Source: Alistipes sp. | GTDB taxonomy: Bacteria > Bacteroidota > Bacteroidia > Bacteroidales > Rikenellaceae | Reading direction: 5' to 3' | DNA: 64,000 nucleotides | NCBI GenBank assembly: GCA_029060215.1 | Contig: JAIDUK010000006.1 | Location: 19,522 to 83,521, forward strand | Shown here: positions 35,046 to 43,901 of the stretch, in pieces | Position numbering within the stretch: the stretch's first letter is position 1 | Layout: every line of letters starts with the position of its first letter | Translations under genes and position numbers: made by a program | Notes under the pieces: model-generated | What the model was told of the DNA's origin: nothing | Databases searched by the model: none | What the model saw: the letters and a program-made list of their open reading frames with translations, nothing else

Positions 35046-37922
35046 ATGAAACTGAAATCTTTACTCTTCCTTTTCCTCGCTTCGGCCGTTTGCTCCGTCG
35101 CTTATGCGCAGGAGGGCGGCATCCGGGGCAAGGTCGTTTCGCGCGGCAGCCGCGAGGCGTTGGGCAACGTCAAGGTGACGCTCGAATCCACCGGGCTCTC
35201 CGCCGTTACCGACCGCGACGGCAATTTCCTCTTCGAGAATCTGCCGCAGGGCGATTATCGCGTTGCTTTCGAGGCGCCCGATTTCGAGGACCTCGAGTTG
35301 CGCGTGCGCGTCGGGCAGAACATGCGCGACTTGGCTTCCGTCGTCGTCTCGCCTTTGATGACTTCCGCCGGGTTCGACGATTCGGTTTTCGCCGAGTTCG
35401 ACAGCGATTCGTCGGGTTCCGACGAGCAGGCGTTGCCTTCGTCGCTTTCGTCGTCCAAGGACCTTTATAACAGCGTCGCGTCGTATCGTTTCTCCGAGAT
35501 GCGTTTCAACGTCCGGGGTTACGATTCGCAGTATTCGGATATTTACCTCAATGGCATCCGGTTCAACGACGCCATGACCGGTTACGGTCCGTGGTCGTTG
35601 TGGAGCGGTCTCAACGACGCTACCCGCAACCAGAATACCGTCGCCGGGCTCGGTTCTTCCGATTTCGGCATCGGGGGTATCGCCGGTATGACCAACGTCA
35701 ACGCCCGTGCTTCGCAGATGCGCAAGGGTTTGCGCGTCAGCGTCTCCAACGGCAACCAGATGTACCGGTTCCGCGCCATGGTTTCCTACGCTTCCGGGCA
35801 GTTGGACAACGGTTGGTCCTATGGTATCTCCGTCGGTACGCGTCAGGGCGGCAACGGTTACGTCGACGGGGTTTATTACAATTCCTACTCCTACTTCCTC
35901 TCCGCCGAGAAGCTCTTCCGCGACAACCATCGGTTGGCGCTCACCGTCTTCGCGTCGCCTTCCGAGCGCGGTGCCCAGCAGGCTTCCACCGACGAGGCTT
36001 ACCAGCTCTTCGGCAGTAATTTCTACAATCCCAACGTCGGTTATCAGGACGGCAAGTTGCGCAATTCCCGCGTGCGCAATACCCACGAGCCCGTCGTCAT
36101 GCTCAATTATACGTGGGATGCTTCCGACAAAACCCGTTTGAACGCCGCCACGGCTCTGCGTTTCGGCAAGAACGGTTATTCTGCCCTCACTTGGAAAGAC
36201 GCCAGCGATCCCCGCGGCGATTACTACCGTTATCTGCCTTCGTCGCTCCTCAGCCAGATCGTGCCGGGCGTCACTTCCGAAGAGACCATCTACGAGTATA
36301 ACTACCGTGCTCAGCAGTTGGCTCAGAATTTCACCGGCATGTTGCAGTACGACCGTTTCTTCCGCGAGAACCGTTTCATCGACAATACGCTCGTCGACCA
36401 GTTCGCTTCCAGCAAGGATGAGCAGTTCAAGCAGACCATCGGTTCGCAGTACCGTTCCAACATCATCCTCGAGGAGCGTCATACCGACCAGCTCGATTAC
36501 AACCTCGCTCTCGACGTCTCGCACCAGATCCGCAACAACATGCAGATTACCGCCGGCGCCAACCTCCGCGTCAACCGCACGTGGTATTACGACGAGGTCA
36601 AGGACCTGCTCGGCGGCGATTATTGGTACGACATCGACAAGTTCGCCGAGCGCGACATGTCGCACAGCGCCATCAATTACCAGAACGATCTGGATTATTA
36701 TTACCAGACCGGCCACGCCCGCATCGCCCGCGTCGGCGACAAGATCAGTTACAACTATCGCGCGCATTTGCTCGAAACTTCCGCTTGGGCTCTCTACAAC
36801 TATGCGATCGGCGGTTTCGCCATGAACGTCGGCGGCAAGATCGGTTATTCGTCCATGCACCGCGAGGGTCTTTGGCGCAAGGGGCTCTTCCCCGATAATT
36901 CGCAGGGCGATTCCAAGTCGCTCGATTACCTGATCTACAGCGCCAAGCTCAACTTGTCCTACCGTTTCTCCGGCGCCCATTCGCTCGAGGCAGGTGTCGT
37001 TTATATGCAGAACGCGCCCAAGTTCGTCAATGCGTTCGTCTCGCCCCGCACCCGCAACACCACTACGCCCGGCATCTCCGCCGAGCAGATTTTCGGCGTC
37101 GACCTCACTTACAACCTCAATCTGCCTTATGTCAAGGGCCGCGTCTCGGGGTATTACACCACCATGACCAACCAGACCAAGGTCATTTCGTTCTACGACG
37201 ACGTCGAGCGTTCGTTCACCAACTTCGCCATGAGCGGCATCGACAAGCGTTACTACGGCGTCGAGGCTGCCGTCTCCGTGCCCATCTGGAACGGTATTTC
37301 GGCCGTCGGCGCCGTCAGCTGGGGCGATTATACCTATACGTCCAATCCCGACTTCATCCAGACCATCGACAACAGCGAGGTCATCGCCCGCGGCGACAAG
37401 GTCAATTGGAAGGGCATGCACGTCGAGAGTTCGCCGCAGTTGGCTTTCAACATCGGTCTCGATTATCGCGGTCCGCGCAATTGGTTCGCTTCGATCAACT
37501 TCAACTACTACGACAACCTCTACCTCTCGATGAACCCGCTTTACCGGACCAAGCAGGCGTCGCAGTATTATTCCAACATCATCACCGACGAGATACAGAA
37601 GGGCAGCGGCATGGACATCGCCAAGATCAAGGAGGCCGCTCAGGGTATCGAGCGGATGCGCGCTCAGGAGAAGTTCGGCGGGTTCTATACCCTCAGCGCC
37701 AGCCTCGGCAAGAATTGGTACATCCACCGTAAGTACATGTTGGGTTTCAGCCTCGAGGTCAAGAACATCCTCAACGATCAGGACATCCGCACCGGCGGTT
37801 ACGAGCAGATGCGTCTGCGCCGCGTCCGTACTCCCGAGGGCGTCAAGTTCTCCCGTTTCGATTCCAAGTATTTCTACATGCTCGGGACCAATTATTATCT
37901 CAACCTCTATTTCCGTTTCTAA
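35046..37922 (+). CDS. TonB-dependent receptor with N-terminal carboxypeptidase-like domain
   Basis: 958 aa. Signal peptide ending AYAQ, carboxypeptidase-regulatory-like domain (about 22-105, IRGKVVSRGSREALGNVKVTLEST), an Asp/Ser-rich linker (FAEFDSDSSGSDEQALPSSLSS), plug domain (FNVRGYDSQYSDIYLNGIRFND) and a barrel ending NYYLNLYFRF. It is not a classical SusC: it lacks the LKDA...YGSRGANG motif and has no SusD beside it. The role of SusD may be taken by the DUF5689 lipoproteins on either side. Probably imports products released by the two nucleases. Confidence 0.92.
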   Translation: MKLKSLLFLFLASAVCSVAYAQEGGIRGKVVSRGSREALGNVKVTLESTGLSAVTDRDGNFLFENLPQGDYRVAFEAPDFEDLELRVRVGQNMRDLASVVVSPLMTSAGFDDSVFAEFDSDSSGSDEQALPSSLSSSKDLYNSVASYRFSEMRFNVRGYDSQYSDIYLNGIRFNDAMTGYGPWSLWSGLNDATRNQNTVAGLGSSDFGIGGIAGMTNVNARASQMRKGLRVSVSNGNQMYRFRAMVSYASGQLDNGWSYGISVGTRQGGNGYVDGVYYNSYSYFLSAEKLFRDNHRLALTVFASPSERGAQQASTDEAYQLFGSNFYNPNVGYQDGKLRNSRVRNTHEPVVMLNYTWDASDKTRLNAATALRFGKNGYSALTWKDASDPRGDYYRYLPSSLLSQIVPGVTSEETIYEYNYRAQQLAQNFTGMLQYDRFFRENRFIDNTLVDQFASSKDEQFKQTIGSQYRSNIILEERHTDQLDYNLALDVSHQIRNNMQITAGANLRVNRTWYYDEVKDLLGGDYWYDIDKFAERDMSHSAINYQNDLDYYYQTGHARIARVGDKISYNYRAHLLETSAWALYNYAIGGFAMNVGGKIGYSSMHREGLWRKGLFPDNSQGDSKSLDYLIYSAKLNLSYRFSGAHSLEAGVVYMQNAPKFVNAFVSPRTRNTTTPGISAEQIFGVDLTYNLNLPYVKGRVSGYYTTMTNQTKVISFYDDVERSFTNFAMSGIDKRYYGVEAAVSVPIWNGISAVGAVSWGDYTYTSNPDFIQTIDNSEVIARGDKVNWKGMHVESSPQLAFNIGLDYRGPRNWFASINFNYYDNLYLSMNPLYRTKQASQYYSNIITDEIQKGSGMDIAKIKEAAQGIERMRAQEKFGGFYTLSASLGKNWYIHRKYMLGFSLEVKNILNDQDIRTGGYEQMRLRRVRTPEGVKFSRFDSKYFYMLGTNYYLNLYFRF

Positions 37923-37944
37923 CCTCGTTTAGCGATTGTGCATT

Positions 37945-39234
37945 ATGAAAAATTATAGATTGTTTCTGGTTGCGGCGCTCGGCATTCTGTTGGCCGGGTG
38001 TTACAACGATTTCGATACGCCCGCTCCCGCCAAGGTCTGGACCGACGAGGATTTGGCCCAGCAGGGGTTGACGCCCATGACTATCAAGGAAATGAAGGCT
38101 GTCTTCATCTCCGAGTTCGGGTCGTTGGAGAATACAGGGTCCAACAACAGTTGGTCCGATACCAAGACCGTCAAGTTCGGTGCTCCGTCGACATTCGTCG
38201 AGAAAGAGTTCCCCAATATCAATTTCCGCGAGGACATCGCCGACCGTTATATCAAGGGCAAGGTCATTTCCAGCGATGCGCAGGGCAACGTCTACAAGTC
38301 GCTTTACATCGACGACGGTACGGCCGCCATCGAGCTCAAGCTCTGCGGTACGTTGTACACTACTTTCAAGCTCAACCTCGCTACGATGGAAAGTACGTGG
38401 GTCTACGTCAAGCTCAAGGATTTCTACCTCGGCAACTACCGTATGATGCTTTCGTTGGGCGACGCTCCGTCCAACGCGCTCAATACGGGTTTGCGCAATA
38501 AGTACTACGCCAATTCCAACTTCGAGAGCGTCGATCTGTGGGCCAATCTCAGCAATCCCGCTTTCAACCGCGTGCTCGTGGGCGGTCCCTGCCGGTTGGA
38601 CGAGACCAATATCAAGGTCGTCAATTCTTCCAATTATGCTCAGTTGGGGCAGGACGATTACGGGCGTCTGATTCGTTTCGAGGGTGTCAAGATCCGTTAT
38701 GCCAACGTCACTTATCAGGACGAGGAGCGCGACGACGAGGGTAATATCAAGCGCGACGACGAGGGTAATATCATTTGGGGGCCCGACATCACCGCTCCCG
38801 CGTTCGGTACCAACGGCGATCCGTTCCCCAATTGGATCGTCACCGATTCGGGTTCGCCCGTGTTCAGCGCGTGGTATCATTGGGCTTACACCCGTAATAA
38901 TGTCAGCCTTTACGGTTCCGTGCTCATGACGTTGAACGACAGCGCCACCGGATCGGCTTCTCCCGGGGCTTATTCCATCCGTACCAGCGGTTATGCGCGT
39001 TTCTCCATGCGTCCCGTGCCACGCAACGGGACCGTCGGCAACGTGTTGGGTATCTACAGCATCTATTCCACTCGGTTGAACGATTACGCTCAGTACCAGA
39101 TCACCGTCAGCCGGATGGAAGACCTCGATTTCCCCAAGGAGTCGTTGCTCTCGCAGGAGTGGATCGACCACAATACGCCTGCTTCTTCTTATAATCCGCC
39201 CGTCAAGGACGGCGCCGGCGAGTACGACGATTAG
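37945..39234 (+). CDS. DUF5689 domain lipoprotein
   Basis: 429 aa from ATG 37945 (a TTG at 37936 is an unlikely start). Lipobox LLAGC (Cys at about 19). The DUF5689 domain (about 85-265) carries ADRYIKGKVISSDAQGNVYKSLYIDDGTAAIELKLCG, an OB-fold-like pattern shared with the first gene of the locus. An acidic segment RDDEGNIK-RDDEGNII arises from an exact-looking 24-bp tandem duplication and resembles a Ca-binding loop. Follows the TonB receptor by 22 nt and ends the operon at a strong terminator. Likely surface binding partner of the receptor. Confidence 0.85.
   Translation: MKNYRLFLVAALGILLAGCYNDFDTPAPAKVWTDEDLAQQGLTPMTIKEMKAVFISEFGSLENTGSNNSWSDTKTVKFGAPSTFVEKEFPNINFREDIADRYIKGKVISSDAQGNVYKSLYIDDGTAAIELKLCGTLYTTFKLNLATMESTWVYVKLKDFYLGNYRMMLSLGDAPSNALNTGLRNKYYANSNFESVDLWANLSNPAFNRVLVGGPCRLDETNIKVVNSSNYAQLGQDDYGRLIRFEGVKIRYANVTYQDEERDDEGNIKRDDEGNIIWGPDITAPAFGTNGDPFPNWIVTDSGSPVFSAWYHWAYTRNNVSLYGSVLMTLNDSATGSASPGAYSIRTSGYARFSMRPVPRNGTVGNVLGIYSIYSTRLNDYAQYQITVSRMEDLDFPKESLLSQEWIDHNTPASSYNPPVKDGAGEYDD
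38729..38776 (+). repeat. 24-bp tandem duplication inside the DUF5689 gene
   Basis: The stretch encoding RDDEGNI(K/I) occurs twice in a row, in frame, differing in the last codon. Removing or adding a unit would keep the frame. Confidence 0.85.
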
Positions 39235-39284
39235 TCCCGTTTTCCCGGAACTGCGGTCTTTCCGCCGTGTCCCCCTTTTCTCCA

Positions 39285-39312
39285 AGAGGTGCCCCTCGGG
39301 CACCTCTTTTTT
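39285..39312 (+). terminator. Terminator of the nuclease/TonB operon
   Basis: AGAGGTGCCC (39285-39294), loop CTC, GGGCACCTCT (39298-39307), then TTTTT. Perfect 10-bp stem. Confidence 0.92.
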
Positions 39313-39430
39313 CGTGTTCTTATCTTTCCGCTGATTCCGACCGCCTCGTCCTGTTACCTCTTCTTCTGCCATTCCGGGTTCTCATCCACGTCATCCCGGG
39401 TGCCCTTTCAGCCTGTCCCCCTCTCTCTTG

Positions 39431-39455
39431 TCATTCTGAGCGCAGCGAAGAATCT
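39431..39455 (+). repeat. Small dispersed hairpin repeat, TTCT class
   Basis: 25-nt element with arms ATTCT and AGAAT and a GC-capped centre, the same family as at 52226-52250, 58012-58036 and 58128-58151. Lies in a 565-nt stretch without genes (39235-39799). Confidence 0.7.
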
Positions 39456-39547
39456 GTTTTCCTGCCCTGCCATTGCCGGAAGCAAAAGTGCGGGCGCCGT
39501 CGTAAAATATTTTTCGTCTCTCGCGGCCGGATTCGGCGTAAAATCGT

Positions 39548-39555
39548 TACCTTTG
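39548..39555 (+). promoter_or_regulatory. -7 box before the structured RNA at 39.6-39.8 kb
   Basis: TACCTTTG fits TAnnTTTG. No TTTG is present at the -33 distance. It would start a transcript near 39562 that reads the rod-shaped structure and then the PAP2 gene. Confidence 0.45.
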
Positions 39556-39559
39556 TCTC

Positions 39560-39764
39560 CGGCAGCCTTGTTCAGGGTTGCCGACATTCGGACATAAAGC
39601 GCATCGGCTTTACTTTCTTACTGATGAAACTTGGCGGTTTTTGAAGGTGTAGGAGTAGCAAGGTTGGTGCTCGCGTCGTTTTTCGGCGTGGGCATTCGTA
39701 TCGTTCTCTACACCGGGTACGCCAAGACCTCATCAGTGGTTCGTGCGAAGTGCTCGCGCTTTTT
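39560..39764 (+). ncRNA. Candidate structured RNA or leader with rod-shaped stem and terminator
   Basis: No gene is supported here. A long imperfect stem spans 39620-39737: ACTGATGA (39620-39627) with TCATCAGT (39730-39737), TTGGCG (39631-39636) with CGCCAA (39720-39725), GGTGTAG (39646-39652) with CTACACC (39708-39714), and GTGCTCGCGTCG (39667-39678) with CGGCGTGGGCAT (39684-39695, with G-T pairs) closed by TTTTT. Upstream lie small hairpins GGCAGCC/GGTTGCC and AAAGC/GCTTT. An intrinsic terminator (39743-39764) closes the unit 36 nt before the PAP2 ATG. It could be a small RNA or an attenuated leader of the PAP2 gene. Confidence 0.5.
39743..39764 (+). terminator. Intrinsic terminator between the rod RNA and the PAP2 gene
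   Basis: GTGCGA (39743-39748), 5-nt loop, TCGCGC (39754-39759, one G-T pair), then TTTTT. Confidence 0.6.
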
Positions 39765-39799
39765 GTTGTCCGGGAAACGATGAACCTGATCCGAATTCT

Positions 39800-40981
39800 A
39801 TGAAGTTTTCCGTTTGTTTGCTGGCCCTCGCTTGTTTGTGGGCGCCCGGCCGTTCCCTCGCCGCGCAGCGCGACAGTCTCGGCCACGGCCGGTTGGCCAT
39901 CGCCGCGGTTCCGTTGGTTTTGGGCGGTGCCGCCATGACTTTTTGCGACCGCGATTTCCGCGAGTTGCGCAATAGTTACGCCGTCGGGTTCCGTCACGAC
40001 TACGACGATTATCTCCAGTACGCTCCCTTGGCTTTGACTTGGGGATTGAAGGCTTGCGGCGTTAAGAGCCGCAGTTCTTGGGGGCGGATGATCGTTTCCA
40101 ACGCGTTTTCCGCCGCCGTGATGGCCGCTTCGGTCAATTCGCTCAAATATTCCGTGCGGGTCGAGCGGCCCGACGGTTCCACCCGCAATTCCTTTCCGTC
40201 GGGCCATGCCGCCACAGCTTTCATGGCGGCCGCCATCCTTCATAAGGAGTACGGCCATCGCAGTCCGTGGTTCAGCGTCGGGGGTTATGCGGCCGCCGCC
40301 GCTACCGGCATCACCCGTCAGCTCAACAACCGCCATTGGATGAGCGACATCTTGGTCGGTGCCGGCATCGGTATTCTTTCCGTCGAGTTGGGCTATTTCT
40401 TCGCCGATTTGATTTACCGCGACCGGGGGCTCTCGGTTCTCGACATGCCCGCCGAGTTCGATAGGTTGCGGCGGCCGTCGTTTTTGTCGTTGCACGTCGG
40501 GGCCGCCGCTGCTTTGGGCAGTTATTCGGTGTTGTCCGGCCATGAGGTCCGTTTCGCCGCCGGTCCGGTGGCCGGGATCCGGGGTGCTTGGTTCGCTACG
40601 CCTTACGTCGGGGTCGGCGGGCGTCTCGGGGTCGGCAGCATGCGGTTGGCCATCGATGCCGCGACACAGGACGAGGCGCAGTACAGTGCTTCGGTCTCTG
40701 CCGGGCCTTGTTTTTCCTATCCCCTCACGGATCGTTGCGCTGTCGGGTCGCATTTGTCCGGCGGGTACGAGTATTTCAAGCGGATGCGCAGTTCGGTCGG
40801 CGACTTGGGCGATCGCGGCGGTGCGTCGATCGGCACCGGACTTTCCGTCACTTGCCTTGTCTCCACCGGTTTCGGCGTCCGCTTCGCGGTCGATTACGAC
40901 ATCGTCTCGCCCGTGTTGCGCGGGTCGGCCGAGTGGTTGCATAAGTTGACCGTCGGCATGGAAGTCTGCACGCTTTTCTGA
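39800..40981 (+). CDS. PAP2-family phosphatase with C-terminal barrel-like domain
   Basis: 393 aa from ATG 39800 (MKFSVCLLALACLWAPGRSLAAQ, signal peptide). The type 2 phosphatidic acid phosphatase motifs are complete: KYSVRVERP (K-x6-RP), FPSGHAAT and TRQLNNRHWMSDILVG (R-x5-H-x3-D). Such enzymes remove phosphate from lipids such as undecaprenyl diphosphate or lipid A. After about residue 225 the chain changes to alternating strands (SFLSLHVGAAAALGSYSV ... GVGGRLGVGSMRLAIDAA ... LHKLTVGMEVCTLF) like an 8-stranded outer-membrane barrel. The pairing of a helical membrane enzyme with a barrel-like tail suggests an outer-membrane location. Confidence 0.88.
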   Translation: MKFSVCLLALACLWAPGRSLAAQRDSLGHGRLAIAAVPLVLGGAAMTFCDRDFRELRNSYAVGFRHDYDDYLQYAPLALTWGLKACGVKSRSSWGRMIVSNAFSAAVMAASVNSLKYSVRVERPDGSTRNSFPSGHAATAFMAAAILHKEYGHRSPWFSVGGYAAAAATGITRQLNNRHWMSDILVGAGIGILSVELGYFFADLIYRDRGLSVLDMPAEFDRLRRPSFLSLHVGAAAALGSYSVLSGHEVRFAAGPVAGIRGAWFATPYVGVGGRLGVGSMRLAIDAATQDEAQYSASVSAGPCFSYPLTDRCAVGSHLSGGYEYFKRMRSSVGDLGDRGGASIGTGLSVTCLVSTGFGVRFAVDYDIVSPVLRGSAEWLHKLTVGMEVCTLF

Positions 40982-40992
40982 TTTCCAGTCAT

Positions 40993-41025
40993 AAAAAAAC
41001 AGCCGCTTTCGAGCGGCTGTTTTTG
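40993..41025. terminator. Bidirectional terminator between PAP2 and M16 genes
   Basis: ACAGCCGCT (40999-41007), TTCG loop, AGCGGCTGT (41012-41020), flanked by an A-run and a T-run. Serves both convergent genes. Confidence 0.92.
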
Positions 41026-41043
41026 TTCGTGTCGGCAGGGGTT

Positions 41044-43872
41044 TTATTCTGCCTGTTCCGGGCGCATGATTACCTTCACGAGGTTCCCGTCTTCAAGAAT
41101 CTTCTTCGCCATGGTTTGTACGTCGGCGTTGGTCAGGTCGCGCAGCGCCTTTTCGTAGTCGGCCAGATAGTCGGCGCCCGAAGTGTACTTCGATTGGATG
41201 TAGCGCATCCATTGGTTGTTTTGTTCAAGGCTGTTCTTCCAGCTCTTGAGCATGAATTCGCGGTTCTTCTCGATGTCTTCGGTCAGCGGGCCTTCGGCGG
41301 CTATCTTCTCGATTTCCGCCATCACGATCTCCAGCAGTTCGTCGGCCATCTCTTCGTTGGTGTCGAATGCGATGTGCATTTTGTAGCTCTCCTGCGGGAG
41401 ATATTCGGCTCCGCCGTATACCTGTACGCCGTAGGTGCCGCCTTTCTCTTCGCGGATCGAGATCAGATAGCGCGAGTCGAGCGCCTGCGTCAGGAACGTC
41501 AGGGCCAGCCGGTTCTTGAACGTGTAGGGCATCTGGCCCGAGAACAGGTAGTGTACCGATACCTTGGGTTGCTGCATCGCCGTGCGGAAGTCTCCGGTCG
41601 TTTCGCCCGTTACCGGTGCGCTGTGGTCGTCGATGGCTTTCGTCTTGGTTTTGGCTGTGGGCAGCGAGCCGATGTATTTCTCAACCAGCGGCTTGAGCGT
41701 CTCCATGTCTACGTTGCCTACGAAGGTGAACGTGAAGTCGTTGGCGTTGCGATAGAGTTTGTCATGGATAAGGGGCAGCAGTTCGAACCGGAAGCCGTCC
41801 ATCGTCTTCGCGGTCGTCACTTGGCGGCGGGGATTGTGGCCGTAGGCTACGTCCATGAAGCGTTTTTGCATCACGAAGTCGGGGTTCGATTCGGCGTTCT
41901 CCAGTTGCGAGCGCAGCATCTTCGTCAGCGTCGCGTAGTCCGTCTCGTCGTAGCGCGGTTGTACGAAGTTCAGATAGAGCAGTTGGAGCATCGTCTCTAC
42001 GTCCTTGGGCGAGCATACTCCGTTGATGCCGGTCTGATAGTTGTCTGCATTGAGTTCTACCGATGCCGAGATTCCTGCCAGTTGCTTGCGCAGTTCCGTG
42101 GCCGAGAATTTGCCCGTTCCCATCATCGAGTTGTAGACGGGCAGCCATTCGGCCATCAGCAGTTCTTCGTCGGTCAGGATCGAGAGGCCGCCTTCCGCTA
42201 TGGCGTTCATGCGTACTTCGTCGGCTTTGTAGGTCGTGGGTTTCACCACGATCTTCACTCCGTTCTTCAGCGTCCATTCCGTCGTGCCGTAGGCCGCGTC
42301 TTCCGTCGTTTTCTTCACCGGCGAGCCTTTCAGTTTCGTCTCCGCAGGCAGCAGGGGTTCTTTCACCGCCGTGTCTTCGTAGGCTTCCAGTTCCGAGGCC
42401 GCCACCCGGTCGCGGATGGCCAGTATTTCGGCTTCGGTCGGGGTTTCAAGCCCTTCTTTTTCGGGTGCCGTGACGGCTATGACTTGGTTCTTCGGCGTGA
42501 TCAGTTGGTGAGCGACTGCGTTCACCGTGTTCACGTCGATCGATTTCAGCAGCATGCTGTCGATGCGCCATTCGGTTTCGGCGGCAGGCATGGGGGTGTT
42601 CTTGCTGAAGTTCGACAGGTAGGTGCGTACGTATTCGCCGTTGGTGCGGTCGTTGCGGTTGGTGTATTTGCGTTCCGCACTGCGCAGCAGGTCGTTCTGG
42701 GCGCGTTCGAATTCGCCTTGCGTGAATCCGAAGCGGCGGATCTTTTCCATCTCGCCGTAGAGTGCTTCGAAGCCTTCCGGGAGTTTGCCGTCCTGCGTCA
42801 TCGCAATGAATACCGTCAGGTTCATCGTCGGGATCACGCCCAAGATGTCGCCCGCGCTCATGCCCGCACCGAGGAACGGGGCGTCGGGTTGCATCGCGAT
42901 TTCTTGCAGCCGGGCGTTGGTCATCGTCGTCATGTAGGCTTGCGCTACGTCCAGCATTTCGGCTTGCAGCGTGTTGTTCAGTTCTTTGGGCAGCGCTTCG
43001 CGTTTGATGAACAGTTGGACGCGCGAGCCTTGCATTTCCGGGTCGGTCGTGATGCTCACGATCGGGGCTTCGTTGTCGGGTACTGCGATCCGTTCCTTGT
43101 GCGAGGCGTCCGTTTCCGGGGCCGGAATGTCGTTCATCAGGTTCTTCACCTTCGCTTCGACCGCGTCTACATCCACGTCGCCTACAACGATTACCGCTTG
43201 GTAGTCAGGGCGGTACCATTGGTGGTAGAAGTCGCGCAGCACTTGGTGGTCGAAGCTCTTCAGGTAGTCGAGATAGCCGATCAGGTTGCGGTGTTCGTAC
43301 TTCGTGCCTTTGCCCAGCGCCTTGATCATCGCCATCATCGAGCGCCATTGGGCTCCGTCGCGGGTGCGGAGTTCTTCGCAGATCACACCGCGTTCCGAGT
43401 CGATTTCGTCGCCTTCCAGCGCTATGAAGTGCGACCAGTCGTGCAGGATCAGCAGCGCCGAGTCGATCACTCCTTCGCGCAGCGTCGGCACGTCCTTGAT
43501 CTGGTAGGTCGTCTGGTCCCAGCCCGTCGAGGCGTTCAGGTTGTAGCCGAATTTCACGCCCACGGTCTCCAAATACTCCGTCAGCATCTTGCCCGGCAGG
43601 TTCTTCGTGCCGTTGAAGGCCATGTGTTCGAGGAAGTGGGCCAGACCTTGTTGGTCGTCGTTTTCCTGAATCGCGCCTACATCGTGCAGGATGTAGAAGT
43701 CGGCTTGTCCCTTCGGTTTTTCGTTGTGGCGGATGTAGTAGGTCATGCCGTTTTCCAGCTTGCCCGTGCGCACCGCTTCGTCGGCCGGTATCGGGGTCAT
43801 CATGCCCGGTTGGGCCGCCATGTTCCCTGCGGTCAGGACCGCAAGAAGCAGGAACATCAGTTTTTTCTTCAT
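41044..43872 (-). CDS. M16 family zinc metallopeptidase (pitrilysin/insulinase type)
   Basis: 942 aa from ATG 43872 (MKKKLMFLLLAVLTAGNMAAQ, signal peptide), so periplasmic or secreted. The zinc motif HFLEH is intact (His79, Glu82, His83) with the third ligand region EIDSERGVICEE (about 155-167). Four M16-type domains can be followed, with the inactive C-terminal half (EWTLKNGVKIVVKPT, then EEKGGTYGVQVYGG). Last gene of a minus-strand group with an XRE regulator and a DUF2975 protein. Expected to degrade small peptides. Confidence 0.94.
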   Translation of the reverse strand: MKKKLMFLLLAVLTAGNMAAQPGMMTPIPADEAVRTGKLENGMTYYIRHNEKPKGQADFYILHDVGAIQENDDQQGLAHFLEHMAFNGTKNLPGKMLTEYLETVGVKFGYNLNASTGWDQTTYQIKDVPTLREGVIDSALLILHDWSHFIALEGDEIDSERGVICEELRTRDGAQWRSMMAMIKALGKGTKYEHRNLIGYLDYLKSFDHQVLRDFYHQWYRPDYQAVIVVGDVDVDAVEAKVKNLMNDIPAPETDASHKERIAVPDNEAPIVSITTDPEMQGSRVQLFIKREALPKELNNTLQAEMLDVAQAYMTTMTNARLQEIAMQPDAPFLGAGMSAGDILGVIPTMNLTVFIAMTQDGKLPEGFEALYGEMEKIRRFGFTQGEFERAQNDLLRSAERKYTNRNDRTNGEYVRTYLSNFSKNTPMPAAETEWRIDSMLLKSIDVNTVNAVAHQLITPKNQVIAVTAPEKEGLETPTEAEILAIRDRVAASELEAYEDTAVKEPLLPAETKLKGSPVKKTTEDAAYGTTEWTLKNGVKIVVKPTTYKADEVRMNAIAEGGLSILTDEELLMAEWLPVYNSMMGTGKFSATELRKQLAGISASVELNADNYQTGINGVCSPKDVETMLQLLYLNFVQPRYDETDYATLTKMLRSQLENAESNPDFVMQKRFMDVAYGHNPRRQVTTAKTMDGFRFELLPLIHDKLYRNANDFTFTFVGNVDMETLKPLVEKYIGSLPTAKTKTKAIDDHSAPVTGETTGDFRTAMQQPKVSVHYLFSGQMPYTFKNRLALTFLTQALDSRYLISIREEKGGTYGVQVYGGAEYLPQESYKMHIAFDTNEEMADELLEIVMAEIEKIAAEGPLTEDIEKNREFMLKSWKNSLEQNNQWMRYIQSKYTSGADYLADYEKALRDLTNADVQTMAKKILEDGNLVKVIMRPEQAE

Positions 43873-43901
43873 ATGCGTTTTGTTTTGTGGAAGTTGTCGG
43901 T

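Noticed and set aside
35061..37727. 888-codon open frame opposite the TonB receptor
   Set aside because: Complement shadow of a clear TonB-dependent receptor; composition is typical of antisense frames and no motif is present.
39267..39644. Possible small protein in the gap before PAP2
   Set aside because: It crosses the operon terminator, a dispersed repeat and part of the rod-shaped RNA, and has no family resemblance.
39620..39737. CTGATGA sequences suggesting a hammerhead ribozyme
   Set aside because: The motif occurs on both arms only because they are complementary; the required CGAAA core and stem arrangement are not found.
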